Shown: positions 29,757 through 38,451, counted from the stretch's first letter. The stretch is DNA of 64,000 nt from Staphylococcus epidermidis (GCF_006742205.1 NZ_AP019721.1:2108001-2172000); one strand, 5' to 3'. Numbers and translations: made by a program. The notes: generated from the sequence alone by a model not told the origin.

Positions 29757-30710
29757 ATGACCAAGCAACGCATCGTTATTTCTTCATTACTATTCATTTT
29801 CATTCTCACAACTTGTAGTTTTAGTTACATTACTTTCTCTAAATTAACTTCTAAAACAGAAGATATTAAAAATATAAAAACTATAAAAGCAAAGCCCAAA
29901 TTACTCCTTTCAACAACTGGTATACAAGCCCCTCTTAACAGCTATATTTTCTACTACACTCCCACTTTAGGACAACTCCAAAAACTTTTAGTAAAAAATC
30001 ATAGCAAAGTATCTAAAAACACTCCAGTGTTAGAATATTACAATTATGAAAAAGATCATTTATATGAGGAACTCCAAAATACACTTAGTAATGAACGTAA
30101 CAACAAAACTTTAAATTCTAAAAATGATTTACATTATTATTCATTCCTTAATCAGCTAAAATTACAAATGATTCAAACTAAATCCTCAATTAAATCCACT
30201 TTATTTTCACCAATTAATGGAAGTATTTCATATATTAATTCTATCCCTTCAAAACCAAACGAAAAGATAGTGCAAATTAATAGCAACGAACGTATTATTC
30301 GTGCTAATATATCAGAATCTGAGTTGAATTTATTAAAAATAAATCAAAATATTTCTGTAACATCTAGTGACAACACTCAATTTACTAGTAAAATTAAAGA
30401 AATTTCGAATATACCATCAAAAATAAAAAATGGCGTCTCATATTACGACATTTTACTTTCTACACAACCCAATCATCAAATTGGAACACACTTTAAAATC
30501 AAATTAGCCTCAAATGACATAGAGTTACCTACGTCAGCTATTGTTCAAAAACGCTATGTTTTAATTCTAAAAAACGGGAAAATTACAAAAAGAGAAGTAA
30601 CATACAAAAAGAGTTTAAAAAGTGGGTATATTAATATAACTAAAGGCTTATTGATAGATGAAAAAGTTGTTAAAAATCCTACTTCTAAATTAATAAACAT
30701 TTATATATAA
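29757..30710 (+). CDS. Orphan membrane-fusion (HlyD/MacA-like) protein
   Basis: 317 residues with one N-terminal membrane anchor (~7-27, then outside). The middle has a lipoyl-like beta half (SPINGSISYINSIPSKPNEKI), a helical hairpin region (~110-145) and a C-terminal beta-barrel region, the layout of periplasmic-adaptor/membrane-fusion subunits. In Gram-positives these normally sit next to an ABC or MMPL permease; none is present here. Very rich in Lys, Asn and Ile, so AT-rich by codon use even for this genome. Preceded by TGAGGTGAACATCC. It lies directly upstream of the sarA promoter region. Function inferred only from fold pattern. Confidence 0.6.
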   Translation: MTKQRIVISSLLFIFILTTCSFSYITFSKLTSKTEDIKNIKTIKAKPKLLLSTTGIQAPLNSYIFYYTPTLGQLQKLLVKNHSKVSKNTPVLEYYNYEKDHLYEELQNTLSNERNNKTLNSKNDLHYYSFLNQLKLQMIQTKSSIKSTLFSPINGSISYINSIPSKPNEKIVQINSNERIIRANISESELNLLKINQNISVTSSDNTQFTSKIKEISNIPSKIKNGVSYYDILLSTQPNHQIGTHFKIKLASNDIELPTSAIVQKRYVLILKNGKITKREVTYKKSLKSGYINITKGLLIDEKVVKNPTSKLINIYI

Positions 30711-31122
30711 AAAATGTTAGTAAAATTCTTTCCAAAAAGTATTCTTTTTAGTATAATTTTTATTAAATTAAGGAAAATTAGAAACAATCTTATTTTTTTT
30801 GAATATAGCAAATGCTACATTGCTAATTCAAGTATAAACTTTAAAAGATAATTTGTTTTATAAACACTTATTTGTTTACTTCTTAATTTTATTTAGTTAT
30901 AATTAACTAAATAATATAGCATTAAATATATTCTTTAAATTTAAATTAATACTATATTATGACGGACACTTTCGTATTTTCATAAGAAAAATAGATATAA
31001 ATTAATAAATTAGGGTATAGTATCCAAGTAATCTTAATTCAATAATATAATTAACTATCTTTAAATTTAAAAAGATGGGTTTTAAGATTTATGGATATGA
31101 TATAAATAGGGAGGTTTCATTA
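30711..31122 (+). promoter_or_regulatory. sarA upstream regulatory region
   Basis: 412 bp of AT-rich non-coding DNA where multiple sarA promoters are known in staphylococci. Seen here: a 9-4-9 inverted repeat ATTTAGTTA-N4-TAACTAAAT (30891-30912); GGGTAT at 31013-31018, the form of a SigB -10; and TATAAT at 31046-31051, a SigA -10 with a weak -35. Which promoter is which cannot be settled from sequence alone. No reading frame is credited. Confidence 0.55.
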
Positions 31123-31497
31123 ATGGCTATTTCAAAAATCAATGACTGCTTTGAATTATTAGCTATGGTCACTTATGCTGACAGATTAAAAGGAATAATT
31201 AAAAAAGAATTCTCAATCAGCTTTGAAGAATTTGCAGTATTAACTTATATTAGTGAGAATAAAGAAGAGGAATATTATCTTAAAGATATTATCAATCACT
31301 TAAATTATAAACAACCTCAAGTTGTTAAAGCTGTTAAAAATTTATCTCAAGAAAATTACTTTAATAAAAAACGTAATGAACACGATGAAAGAACTGTTTT
31401 AATCTTAGTAGATTCTAAGCAGCGTAAAAAAATCGATGATTTACTTAAACGAGTAAACAACCGTATCACAGAAGCAAATAATGAAAATGAAGTATAA
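31123..31497 (+). CDS. sarA: Global regulator SarA
   Basis: 124-residue winged-helix DNA-binding protein controlling virulence, biofilm and autolysis genes. Sequence beginning [20 protein letters not shown] is nearly that of S. aureus SarA. The helix-turn-helix is [20 protein letters not shown] and the wing carries [13 protein letters not shown] with the conserved basic and acidic residues (R84/D88/R90 region). The Cys near residue 9 is present. I choose the ATG at 31123, after GGGAGGTTTCATTA, over the longer frame. Single-gene unit with its own terminator. Confidence 0.98.
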   Translation: MAISKINDCFELLAMVTYADRLKGIIKKEFSISFEEFAVLTYISENKEEEYYLKDIINHLNYKQPQVVKAVKNLSQENYFNKKRNEHDERTVLILVDSKQRKKIDDLLKRVNNRITEANNENEV

Positions 31498-31506
31498 TGG
31501 CTAGGG

Positions 31507-31554
31507 AGTAAAACAGATATTTCTTTCACTTATGAAAGATAAGACTGTTTTACT
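31507..31554 (+). terminator. sarA terminator
   Basis: Outer arms AGTAAAACAG/CTGTTTTACT (perfect 10 bp) with an inner TCTTTCA/TGAAAGA stem, followed by CTTTTA. Lies just past the sarA stop. Confidence 0.88.
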
Positions 31555-31608
31555 CTTTTATTAAGTTAATACGATAGTGATCTGAGTCCAAACTTTACTG
31601 CTACTACA

Positions 31609-31650
31609 AAACCCTCAAATGATTTTCCGACAATAATCATTTAAGGGTTT
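31609..31650 (-). terminator. Terminator after the 31670 hydrolase gene
   Basis: AAACCCT/AGGGTTT outer and AAATGATT/AATCATTT inner stems. It sits 20 bp beyond the minus-strand hydrolase stop and can also back up sarA termination. Confidence 0.85.
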
Positions 31651-31669
31651 TTATTTATGTTCTTATTTT

Positions 31670-32446
31670 TTAACTAACAAAATCTAAGTAGAGTTTCAGG
31701 AATTTTTCTGGTTCCTCGATATGTGGTGCATGTCCTGAATTATCAAATACAATTTTTGTAACTTGATCATAATATTGATCCATATCATAATGACTTTTAT
31801 TTTGTATGAGTGGGTCATACTTACCATTCACAATTAAAGTAGGTATGGACACATTATGATGAACACGAGTTAAATCTTTAATATTAAGCAATGCACGTAC
31901 TGCAATTGCACTTTCTTCCGGAGTTGGTCTATTGTATAATTTTTGGCTTTGATACCATTTCATTGCTTTATCTTTCTCTTTAAATAATTTAGAGAATAAA
32001 ATAATCATTGCCTCAGATTTATTAAAGCCTGCTAATTCTTCTTGGTAATCAACCATTAATTTGTTGAAACCATTTGCAATGTCTTCACTTTTGGCCGAAA
32101 CAATTGTCAATGTAATCACTTTATATTGATATTTTTCAGTAAATTCACTCGCAATGATGCCCCCCATATCATGTCCTAAAATATGTGCAGAATCGATATT
32201 TAATGCTCCCATTAAATCATTTAAATCTTCAACATGATCTTTTAATTCATATGATTCTGTTCGTGAAGATTTTCCATGACCTCTGACATCATAAGTAATT
32301 ACTCTATACTGCTTCTTGAGTTCATTTTTTAAATCTTTAAATCCTGCCAAGTTTCCATCTAATCCATGAATTAAAATGATGGGGATGCCTTCGCCTTCAT
32401 CAATATAGTTAAGTTCAATCTGATTACAAATTTGAATTTTATTCAT
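31670..32446 (-). CDS. Alpha/beta hydrolase with Asp nucleophile
   Basis: 258 residues, cytosolic alpha/beta-hydrolase fold. The oxyanion region is LIHGLDGN (~26), then DVRGHGKS. The nucleophile elbow reads GHDMGG, so Asp93 takes the place of the usual Ser. The acid is probably Asp211 (VNGKYDPL) and the base His239 (NSGHAPH). An Asp-Asp-His triad is known from epoxide hydrolases and haloalkane/fluoroacetate dehalogenases rather than from esterases. The substrate is unknown. Single gene, preceded by AGGGAGGTGCC and flanked by terminators. Confidence 0.85.
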   Translation of the reverse strand: MNKIQICNQIELNYIDEGEGIPIILIHGLDGNLAGFKDLKNELKKQYRVITYDVRGHGKSSRTESYELKDHVEDLNDLMGALNIDSAHILGHDMGGIIASEFTEKYQYKVITLTIVSAKSEDIANGFNKLMVDYQEELAGFNKSEAMIILFSKLFKEKDKAMKWYQSQKLYNRPTPEESAIAVRALLNIKDLTRVHHNVSIPTLIVNGKYDPLIQNKSHYDMDQYYDQVTKIVFDNSGHAPHIEEPEKFLKLYLDFVS

Positions 32447-32605
32447 CTTGGCACCTCCCTTTAGTCATTTATATACCCATATTAAAATAGTGTTACGCTT
32501 TTAGGTTATTTTCAGTGTAATTAAATTATTTGTATATTAAAATAGTGATTCATTTTCTAAAACAAACTTATATGGTAAACAAATGATATATTTTAATAAA
32601 TTAAA

Positions 32606-32643
32606 AAACTCAGAAAGATATGTCTAGCATATTTTCTGAGTTT
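32606..32643 (-). terminator. Terminator after the 32655 membrane protein gene
   Basis: Arms AAACTCAGAAA/TTTTCTGAGTTT with a 15-nt loop and an A-run that becomes T on the minus strand. Confidence 0.85.
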
Positions 32644-32654
32644 AAATCTTTGTA

Positions 32655-33374
32655 TTATGATGATTTAGTGCGTTCAGATAAACGTATCGTATAAAAAATG
32701 ATTAGCACAACAAGTATAATCCAAATTGCTAAAGAGAAAAACTGTGCAATTTCCGGGTCAGTTACCATTGCATCTATTGTTTTTTGACAAAATAGTAAGC
32801 CAACTCCTACAAATTCTATACGTTTAAAGAATATACCAACAAGACTTAAAATAATTCCAGCGAAAAATACAAACTGATGACCATAGATAGAAATAGGAAT
32901 AATAGCCCAGTTAAAGTGAAACCCTTGCATAATTACTAGAATTAAAGCAATAATACCAATGATTATTCCAGTTCTCATTTCATACTTATTACTGTATAGA
33001 TAATTTTTTTTGGCAATACGCACATATAAAATGAGTGTTATTGGAAATATAACTAAGCAATAAAACAAGCTTATACCGGTAATTGCTTGAAAAGGTACAT
33101 ATTGTTTATCGTACAAATATGAAATAAGAATAAAGTTAATGATAAAGAAAATCATTGGATTGAGTTGTAATGCAAACAAATTACGCTGAATTGTTAATAT
33201 TAATTGCGCAGGTGATTTACCTCTATATTCAATGTAATCTTGATCTTTTTCTTCAGACTTTTTAATATCTTGTCGATATTTTTCTTTTATATCATCAATT
33301 AAGTGTGGTGACATTCCTTTGTGACTAAAATAATCATTAATATTTTCGAGTAATACTTTATCATTCGTACGCAT
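32655..33374 (-). CDS. Membrane protein of unknown function
   Basis: 239 residues. The first ~65 are soluble and charged (an amphipathic helical domain with DIKEKYRQDIKKSEEKDQDY). About six transmembrane helices follow from residue ~70 to 230. The soluble N-terminus followed by a compact membrane domain resembles DUF1129/DUF1700-type proteins, but I do not assign it firmly. Preceded by GGAGTAAATC. It stands alone between two terminators. Confidence 0.65.
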   Translation of the reverse strand: MRTNDKVLLENINDYFSHKGMSPHLIDDIKEKYRQDIKKSEEKDQDYIEYRGKSPAQLILTIQRNLFALQLNPMIFFIINFILISYLYDKQYVPFQAITGISLFYCLVIFPITLILYVRIAKKNYLYSNKYEMRTGIIIGIIALILVIMQGFHFNWAIIPISIYGHQFVFFAGIILSLVGIFFKRIEFVGVGLLFCQKTIDAMVTDPEIAQFFSLAIWIILVVLIIFYTIRLSERTKSS

Positions 33375-33518
33375 GATTTACTCCTTTTCATTTAAATCTT
33401 GATGTAATTTGTAGATTTCATAAGTTAATCATTTTCAAATTAAAATTTTATCATACATCTTACAATTTTACTTGAACATAATGATTAATCATATCATCAT
33501 TAGCAACTAAAATGAAAA

Positions 33519-33573
33519 GAAGAGCTAAAGTGAAATCCATTTTACAAATTATGATTTCAACTTTAAACTCTTC
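33519..33573 (-). terminator. Terminator after the secreted-protein gene
   Basis: Long imperfect stem, with GAAGAG/CTCTTC outside, AAAGT/ACTTT in the middle and GAAATC/GATTTC inside. Confidence 0.6.
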
Positions 33574-33618
33574 AAATTTCAAACTATTTTATCTTATAAA
33601 ACGTATATCCAATTCTTC

Positions 33619-34128
33619 TTATTTATTTAAATCTATACGATATAACTTCACATTTTTATCCTTTGGTGAATTTGAACTGAATTGATAACTTGCTTGATCT
33701 TTTTGAATATAGCCAAAGTTACCTGTAACATTATTATAATGTACACGACTTATAGCTTTATGACCAAGTTGTTGTTTTACGGCTTTGTATGAAGGGCCGT
33801 TTGCATCATTATATGTCATTGATACGCGTGTAACATTTCCTCTTTCTTTTTTACCATTAGCTGTTACTAGCAAAACACCTTTATCAGTTCTAAATTCGTA
33901 ATACTTTTCATTACTATTTGGGTTATAAGAATAGATAGGATGACTATACTTTTTTAATACACTCTTCATTGATTCGCCTATCTTAACGTTTTCTAATGAT
34001 TTATCACCTTTGTTTAATTGTTGTACTGTTTTCATTGAATTACCAGTTGCCGCTTCAACGTTGTTTCCAACGCTTACTCCAGTTAAAACTAATCCTAAAA
34101 CAAGTAATGATGTTATTAGTTTCTTCAT
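33619..34128 (-). CDS. Small secreted protein, IsaB-like pattern
   Basis: 169 residues with a clear signal peptide (MKKLITSLLVLGLVLTGVSV) and a VEAA cleavage site near residue 27. The mature protein has KIGESMKSVLKKYSHPIYSY, then YYEFRTDKGVLLVTANG, a mixed alpha/beta pattern like the IsaB family of staphylococcal exported antigens. The similarity is recalled by pattern only. The ATG at 34128 has AAAGGAGTG at the right distance; the in-frame GTG at 34134 lies too close to the Shine-Dalgarno. No LPXTG or lipobox, so it should be released or loosely wall-bound. Confidence 0.65.
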   Translation of the reverse strand: MKKLITSLLVLGLVLTGVSVGNNVEAATGNSMKTVQQLNKGDKSLENVKIGESMKSVLKKYSHPIYSYNPNSNEKYYEFRTDKGVLLVTANGKKERGNVTRVSMTYNDANGPSYKAVKQQLGHKAISRVHYNNVTGNFGYIQKDQASYQFSSNSPKDKNVKLYRIDLNK

Positions 34129-34330
34129 AAGCACTCACTCCTTTAATTCTTTATGTCTTCTGTGCTCATGTTAATTGTACTATAAATATTACTAAAATAA
34201 CAATAATATTACAAAATGATTACGTGGATTTAGTAGATGACTTTTTTAACAACTGTTTTAGCGCTTATAGAGAAACCTATCTTTCTTAATTCATTGATTA
34301 TTACCTTACAAAATCTCAGTGTGAACTCTT

Positions 34331-35128
34331 TTATTTAGGTGCATGTTGTTGAATGAAGTTTGTTGTCTCTTGAGTAAATTGAGCCTGTTCTTCAACAAAA
34401 GGATATGCACTTGAATGTTGATAGACGTTAAATTCACAGTGTTGAATCAAATCTGCGACTTCTTTAGCTTCTAGTGTAGTTGTACGTTCTCCGTGTTCTC
34501 CAGCAACAATAAGCGTAGGAACTTGAACATGCTTGAAAACATCTGCAATACCTTCAGATTTGAAGACATCTTTAACAGCTTGAATTTCTTCTTTAGTAGA
34601 AATACTATTTGTATCAACGACATGCTTTAAAAATTTATTCATCTTACGCGCTTTATAATATCTACGTTTATCTAAAAATTTTTCTTGCTTATCATCTTCC
34701 CAGTTACGTATTTTATGCGCATATTTTCTGAACAAGCGTTCTTCAGGCAATTCACCTTCTATTGAAGTAGGATTAACTAATGTGATTGAGGATATATAGC
34801 CAGGATTTCTAACAGACATATCAGCAGCAATAAGTGCCCCCATCTCGTGCCCAATAAATGCTGCTTCATCTATATATATAGCATCTAATAAAAATTTTAT
34901 ATCGTCAGCAAAGTCATAAAACTCTATATTTCTAGGCTTATCAGAGTAACCATGTCCTCTCAAATCGATAAGCACAACCTGAAAAGACTTTGCTAATACC
35001 TTAGCTAAATCATTAAAAACAGCATAATTATCAAAAGCGGTATGCACGAGTACGACAGGATATCCTTGTCCCATAGTACTATAGTGTAATGTTGTACCGT
35101 CTTGTTTAGTAATTAAATCCATTGCCAT
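34331..35128 (-). CDS. Alpha/beta-hydrolase fold protein lacking the catalytic triad
   Basis: 265 residues with the full hydrolase fold pattern (VVLVHTAFDN, IDLRGHGYSD, then a cap region). The nucleophile elbow is FIGHEMGAL, with Glu95 where Ser/Asp belongs. The acid loop reads LIVAGEHGERTT with no Asp, and the C-terminal HSSAYPFVEE has Ala where the catalytic His is expected. All three catalytic positions therefore differ from active relatives. It may be a non-enzymatic binding protein or use other chemistry. ATG at 35128 chosen from the AAGGAGAAG site. It overlaps the HAD gene by 23 bp, so the two are co-translated. Confidence 0.75.
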   Translation of the reverse strand: MAMDLITKQDGTTLHYSTMGQGYPVVLVHTAFDNYAVFNDLAKVLAKSFQVVLIDLRGHGYSDKPRNIEFYDFADDIKFLLDAIYIDEAAFIGHEMGALIAADMSVRNPGYISSITLVNPTSIEGELPEERLFRKYAHKIRNWEDDKQEKFLDKRRYYKARKMNKFLKHVVDTNSISTKEEIQAVKDVFKSEGIADVFKHVQVPTLIVAGEHGERTTTLEAKEVADLIQHCEFNVYQHSSAYPFVEEQAQFTQETTNFIQQHAPK

Positions 35129-35840
35129 GTTGTTCTTCTCCTTCTGTTTCAAAATTATCTGGTAAAATTTTAAGCAATTCCTCTATGGTAGTAATCGTAT
35201 AATCTACTTCTTCTGTTAATGGCTCCAATTCTGCATCTTCTTGTTTATACCACACACTTACCATCCCCATTGCACGTGCAGGAGCAACATCGTTTAATGC
35301 ATCATCTCCGACATACATTATTTCAGATGGTTTAACCCCCAATTGATCAATCATATCTTCAAAGATTTTAGGATGTGGCTTACGATAGCCTACAGTTTCA
35401 GAAGTAGTTAAATAATTAATAACGTGCATAATACCCAATGAATGCAATCTAAATTGTTTAATTTTGGATTTCCCATTTGCAATCACACCAATCATGTAAT
35501 GATGTTTCGATAACTTTTCTAATGTATACAAAGTATCATAGTAAGGGAAAACGTAACGATAGAAATGCATTTCAAAGTCATTAAATAAATCTTTCCATTT
35601 AAGACGGTCGATATGAAATTGTTTAATGATTTCCTTATATAGATCAGGTTTATCGTTGTCTTCATCATCGTCTAATTCAATAAATTTATTCTTATAATCT
35701 GCTAATTGCACATGAATAAAATAATCATGAAACCGTTCATATTGCTCTTCTATAAACTTTTCACGCGATTTTACTCTATCTAATAGAGTACCTTCTAAAT
35801 CAAAGACGATAGCCTTAATGCAGTTTAAATTCATTTTCAA
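35106..35840 (-). CDS. HAD-superfamily phosphatase
   Basis: A 244-residue cytosolic HAD hydrolase. Motif I FDLEGTLLD gives the nucleophile Asp; motif II is IGVIANGKSK (Asn-rich variant); motif III Lys is in YRKPHPKIFEDM; motif IV is MYVGDDALNDV. Helical cap of the C1 type between residues ~25 and 100. The family dephosphorylates small phosphorylated metabolites; the substrate is not predictable. First gene of a two-gene unit with the pseudo-hydrolase downstream. Motif I has Glu in place of the usual second Asp (DxEGT), unusual but seen in some members. Confidence 0.82.
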   Translation of the reverse strand: MKMNLNCIKAIVFDLEGTLLDRVKSREKFIEEQYERFHDYFIHVQLADYKNKFIELDDDEDNDKPDLYKEIIKQFHIDRLKWKDLFNDFEMHFYRYVFPYYDTLYTLEKLSKHHYMIGVIANGKSKIKQFRLHSLGIMHVINYLTTSETVGYRKPHPKIFEDMIDQLGVKPSEIMYVGDDALNDVAPARAMGMVSVWYKQEDAELEPLTEEVDYTITTIEELLKILPDNFETEGEEQHGNGFNY

Positions 35841-35892
35841 TGACCTCTTAATATTTTAATAATACTATTGTAGCAAAAGAGTAGTGTGAACG

Positions 35893-36837
35893 TCATATGT
35901 TAGTCTGTTTAATTAAAATATAAAATAGGACTGGTACACCGAGCAATGCCATCACGATGCCTACAGGAATTTGTATAGGTTGTATCATTGTACTTCCTAT
36001 AAAATCTGCAATTATCATGACTACAGCACCTATGATTATATTCAATAACATTTGTAAACCTATTTGATAACGCCAATAAAATTTTCTAATCAGTTGTGGA
36101 ATAATCATGCCTATAAAACCAATAACTCCAACGTATGCGACCACAACTGCTGTCATGATGGAGGCTACTATAAGAACAATATACGTTACTTGTTGTACAT
36201 TTAATCCTAGAGACTGACTTTTCAATTCACCAACTTGCAGTAATTTAATTCCTTTTTGCATTAAAAATAATACTATGATTGCGACAGATGCTATCAAACT
36301 AATAATCATAACATCCTGATATTCAGCTGATGCAAAACCACCGAACAGATAACTAGCAATTGGATTCATCTTCTTAGGATTAATCAAAACAAGCAAATAC
36401 AATAATGCATTTAATAGTGCACCAAATAGTAATCCCGTTAATATAAGCATTTGAACAGGATATCCTTTGGCTAACATCGCTGAAACACTTAAAACAAGTA
36501 ACAGTGTGATTAAACTGAAAATAATGGAAAATATAGGGAACCATAAAAAACTAAGTCCCAAAAATAAAGCAATTCCAGATCCTAATGATGCACCACTAGC
36601 TAATCCCAATGTAAAACTATCTGCAAGTGGATTATTTAACACAATTTGATACACTTGGCCAGCTAATGTAAGTACTGCACCAGTGAGCATGGCTTCAAGT
36701 AATCTAGGTAAACGAACCTGGAATAGTATGGTTTGATTAAAAACATCATCAAGTTTTCCTACATCCCAGCTTAAACTTAAGCTCATGCTTAATATTAAAA
36801 TAAATAACCATATAATGACACTTCTATATTTATTCAT
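35893..36837 (-). CDS. FecCD-type iron/siderophore ABC permease
   Basis: 314 residues with nine to ten transmembrane helices. Hallmarks: VRLPRLLEAMLTGAVLTLAGQVYQ, NPLADSFTLGLASGAS and GFIGMIIPQLIRK, as in BtuC/FhuB/FecD permeases. The ATG at 36837 (MNKYRSVI) is taken as start, since the longer frame has an extra polar extension. It lies downstream of a binding lipoprotein gene on the same strand, separated by a terminator-like hairpin. No ATPase gene lies nearby, so FhuC (995-1792) is the likely partner. The exact ligand is unknown. Confidence 0.88.
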   Translation of the reverse strand: MNKYRSVIIWLFILILSMSLSLSWDVGKLDDVFNQTILFQVRLPRLLEAMLTGAVLTLAGQVYQIVLNNPLADSFTLGLASGASLGSGIALFLGLSFLWFPIFSIIFSLITLLLVLSVSAMLAKGYPVQMLILTGLLFGALLNALLYLLVLINPKKMNPIASYLFGGFASAEYQDVMIISLIASVAIIVLFLMQKGIKLLQVGELKSQSLGLNVQQVTYIVLIVASIMTAVVVAYVGVIGFIGMIIPQLIRKFYWRYQIGLQMLLNIIIGAVVMIIADFIGSTMIQPIQIPVGIVMALLGVPVLFYILIKQTNI

Positions 36838-37012
36838 AACTCTCTCTTTCAATACTTTCTTAATCACTATATTAACAAAACAATACTTAAAAAGTGTAAA
36901 ACGACTGGCTTCCATTCGTTGCACGATTTAGTCATCGAGTAATGAAGTTGAATCAAATGGCATATTTGCATCAGTTTAATTCAATATCCGTCTATCATAA
37001 ATATTAAAAATA

Positions 37013-37038
37013 CCTGAGACAATAACTACTGTCCCAGG
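37013..37038 (-). terminator. Hairpin between lipoprotein and permease genes
   Basis: Arms CCTGAGACA/TGTCCCAGG of the recurrent type. It could stop or attenuate transcription between the lipoprotein gene and the permease. Confidence 0.65.
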
Positions 37039-37115
37039 CGTTTGAAATACATCTCTGTCAGCTTATTAATAAAATTAATCATCTAAGTAAAATACAATAC
37101 ATAGTATTCAAATGA

Positions 37116-38003
37116 CTATTTTTTATATATATCGTCTCTTAAATCCTTTAGACCTTCATCAATACGAGGACCTGGTCGAGAAACTTCATCCCCATCTACT
37201 GTTTCAATACGTGTATTTTTAACAGCATTAATTTTATCAAAACCGCCACGTTTTTTTATCATTTCTATGTAGTCTGATTTTGATTTACCTTCTGTGGAAA
37301 TCAGAATATCAGGATTACGTTTAATAATGCTTTCTTTACTTACTGATTTCCAACCTTTAACATCATCAAAACTATTTTTAGCATCTAGTTTCTCTAACAT
37401 ATCGTTAAAGAAGGTATCTTTTCCGGCAGTGTAAATGTCTGGTTTAGACGATACTTCCATAAACACTTCTTGTTTCTTATGATGTTTAGGAACGGAGTTA
37501 ATGATTTTTTCTACATTGTGTTTTGTTTCATCAACAAGTTCTTTAGCTTGTTTTTCACGATCCGTTAATTGTCCAATTGATTTAAAAGTATCATAAGTTT
37601 CATCAATCGATTGTGCATCTTTCACATAAACGACTTTTACTCCCTTATCTTTAAGTGACTTTAGCACTTTACCTGCAGAATTTTTCTGTGACTCATGCGC
37701 TAAAATCAAATCCGGTTTAGCTTTTATTAATTCTTCTTTATTTAAATTCATCGCATCGAATTGTTTTTTACCTTTTTTTACATCTTTAGGATAATCATCC
37801 ACAGTGGATACACCAACTATATCTTCTCCGATTCCTAAGCGATATAAAATTTCTGTGTTACTAGGAATGAGCGAAATAATTCTATGATATTTTTTATCGC
37901 TTTTTTCAGTGTCTTTATTATTAGATGAATGATTGGCATCTTGACCACATGCAGCCAGTACTACAATCAATGCACATATAACTATCCATAGTTTACTTTT
38001 CAT
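37116..38003 (-). CDS. Iron/cobalamin-type ABC substrate-binding lipoprotein
   Basis: 295-residue lipoprotein (lipobox IVVLAACGQ, Cys near residue 19) of the BtuF/FecB-like cluster A-II family. Motifs: YHRIISLIPSNTEILYRLG with the first lobe, KPDLILAHESQ, then a linking helix, and SRPGPRIDEGLKDLRD near the C-terminus. It should bind a siderophore, haem or corrinoid. ATG at 38003 (MKSKLWIVI) chosen for spacing to AAAGGGTGAT. Paired with the FecCD permease at 35893-36837 but without an ATPase. No Fur box was recognised upstream. Confidence 0.86.
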   Translation of the reverse strand: MKSKLWIVICALIVVLAACGQDANHSSNNKDTEKSDKKYHRIISLIPSNTEILYRLGIGEDIVGVSTVDDYPKDVKKGKKQFDAMNLNKEELIKAKPDLILAHESQKNSAGKVLKSLKDKGVKVVYVKDAQSIDETYDTFKSIGQLTDREKQAKELVDETKHNVEKIINSVPKHHKKQEVFMEVSSKPDIYTAGKDTFFNDMLEKLDAKNSFDDVKGWKSVSKESIIKRNPDILISTEGKSKSDYIEMIKKRGGFDKINAVKNTRIETVDGDEVSRPGPRIDEGLKDLRDDIYKK

Positions 38004-38147
38004 TTGGAGCATCACCCTTTCACAAATTATTTTTAATGTTCCTATTCATCATATCAAAATATACCAATATTTGTAGATACAATTTTATTTGATTTTCACA
38101 AAATATGAAAAAAGACAACTTTGAATTAAATCTATTAATATATTTAA

Positions 38148-38370
38148 CCCCAACTTGCTTTGTCTGTAGAATTTCTCGTTGAAATTCTCTGTGTTGGGGC
38201 CACAACCCCAACTTGCTTTGTCCGTAGAATTTCTCATTGAAATTCTCTGTGTTGGGGCCACAACCCCAACTTGCTTTGTCCGTAGAATTTCTCGTTGAAA
38301 TTTTCTGTGTTGGGGCCCCGACCCCAACTTGCCTTGTCTGTGGAATTTCTCGTTGAAATTTTCTGTGTTG
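38148..38370. repeat. STAR-like tandem repeat array, four 58-bp units
   Basis: Units start at 38148, 38206, 38264 and 38322, the last one truncated at ~38370. Each unit is a nested dyad: CCCCAAC at the left pairs with GTTGGGG at the right, and inside it AGAATTTC pairs with GAAATTCT. The TGTGTTGGGGCC end matches the staphylococcal STAR element motif. Open frames across it are only repeat translations. Intergenic region 38004-38451 holds nothing else except the MerR terminator. Confidence 0.85.
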
Positions 38371-38412
38371 ATCAGTTTTATAATGTTAGTATCAATCGGT
38401 AAAATGCTAAAA

Positions 38413-38442
38413 TGTCTGAGACAATCAACAATGTCCCAGACA
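38413..38442 (-). terminator. Terminator after the MerR regulator gene
   Basis: Arms TGTCTGAGACA/TGTCCCAGACA (11 positions, one mismatch) with an 8-nt loop; one of the recurrent family. Confidence 0.8.
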
Positions 38443-38451
38443 CATAATGTT

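Noticed and set aside
38020..38327. Two overlapping minus-strand open frames with repeated residues
   Set aside because: They are translations of the 58-bp STAR-like repeat units; no ribosome site and the protein repeat simply follows the DNA period.
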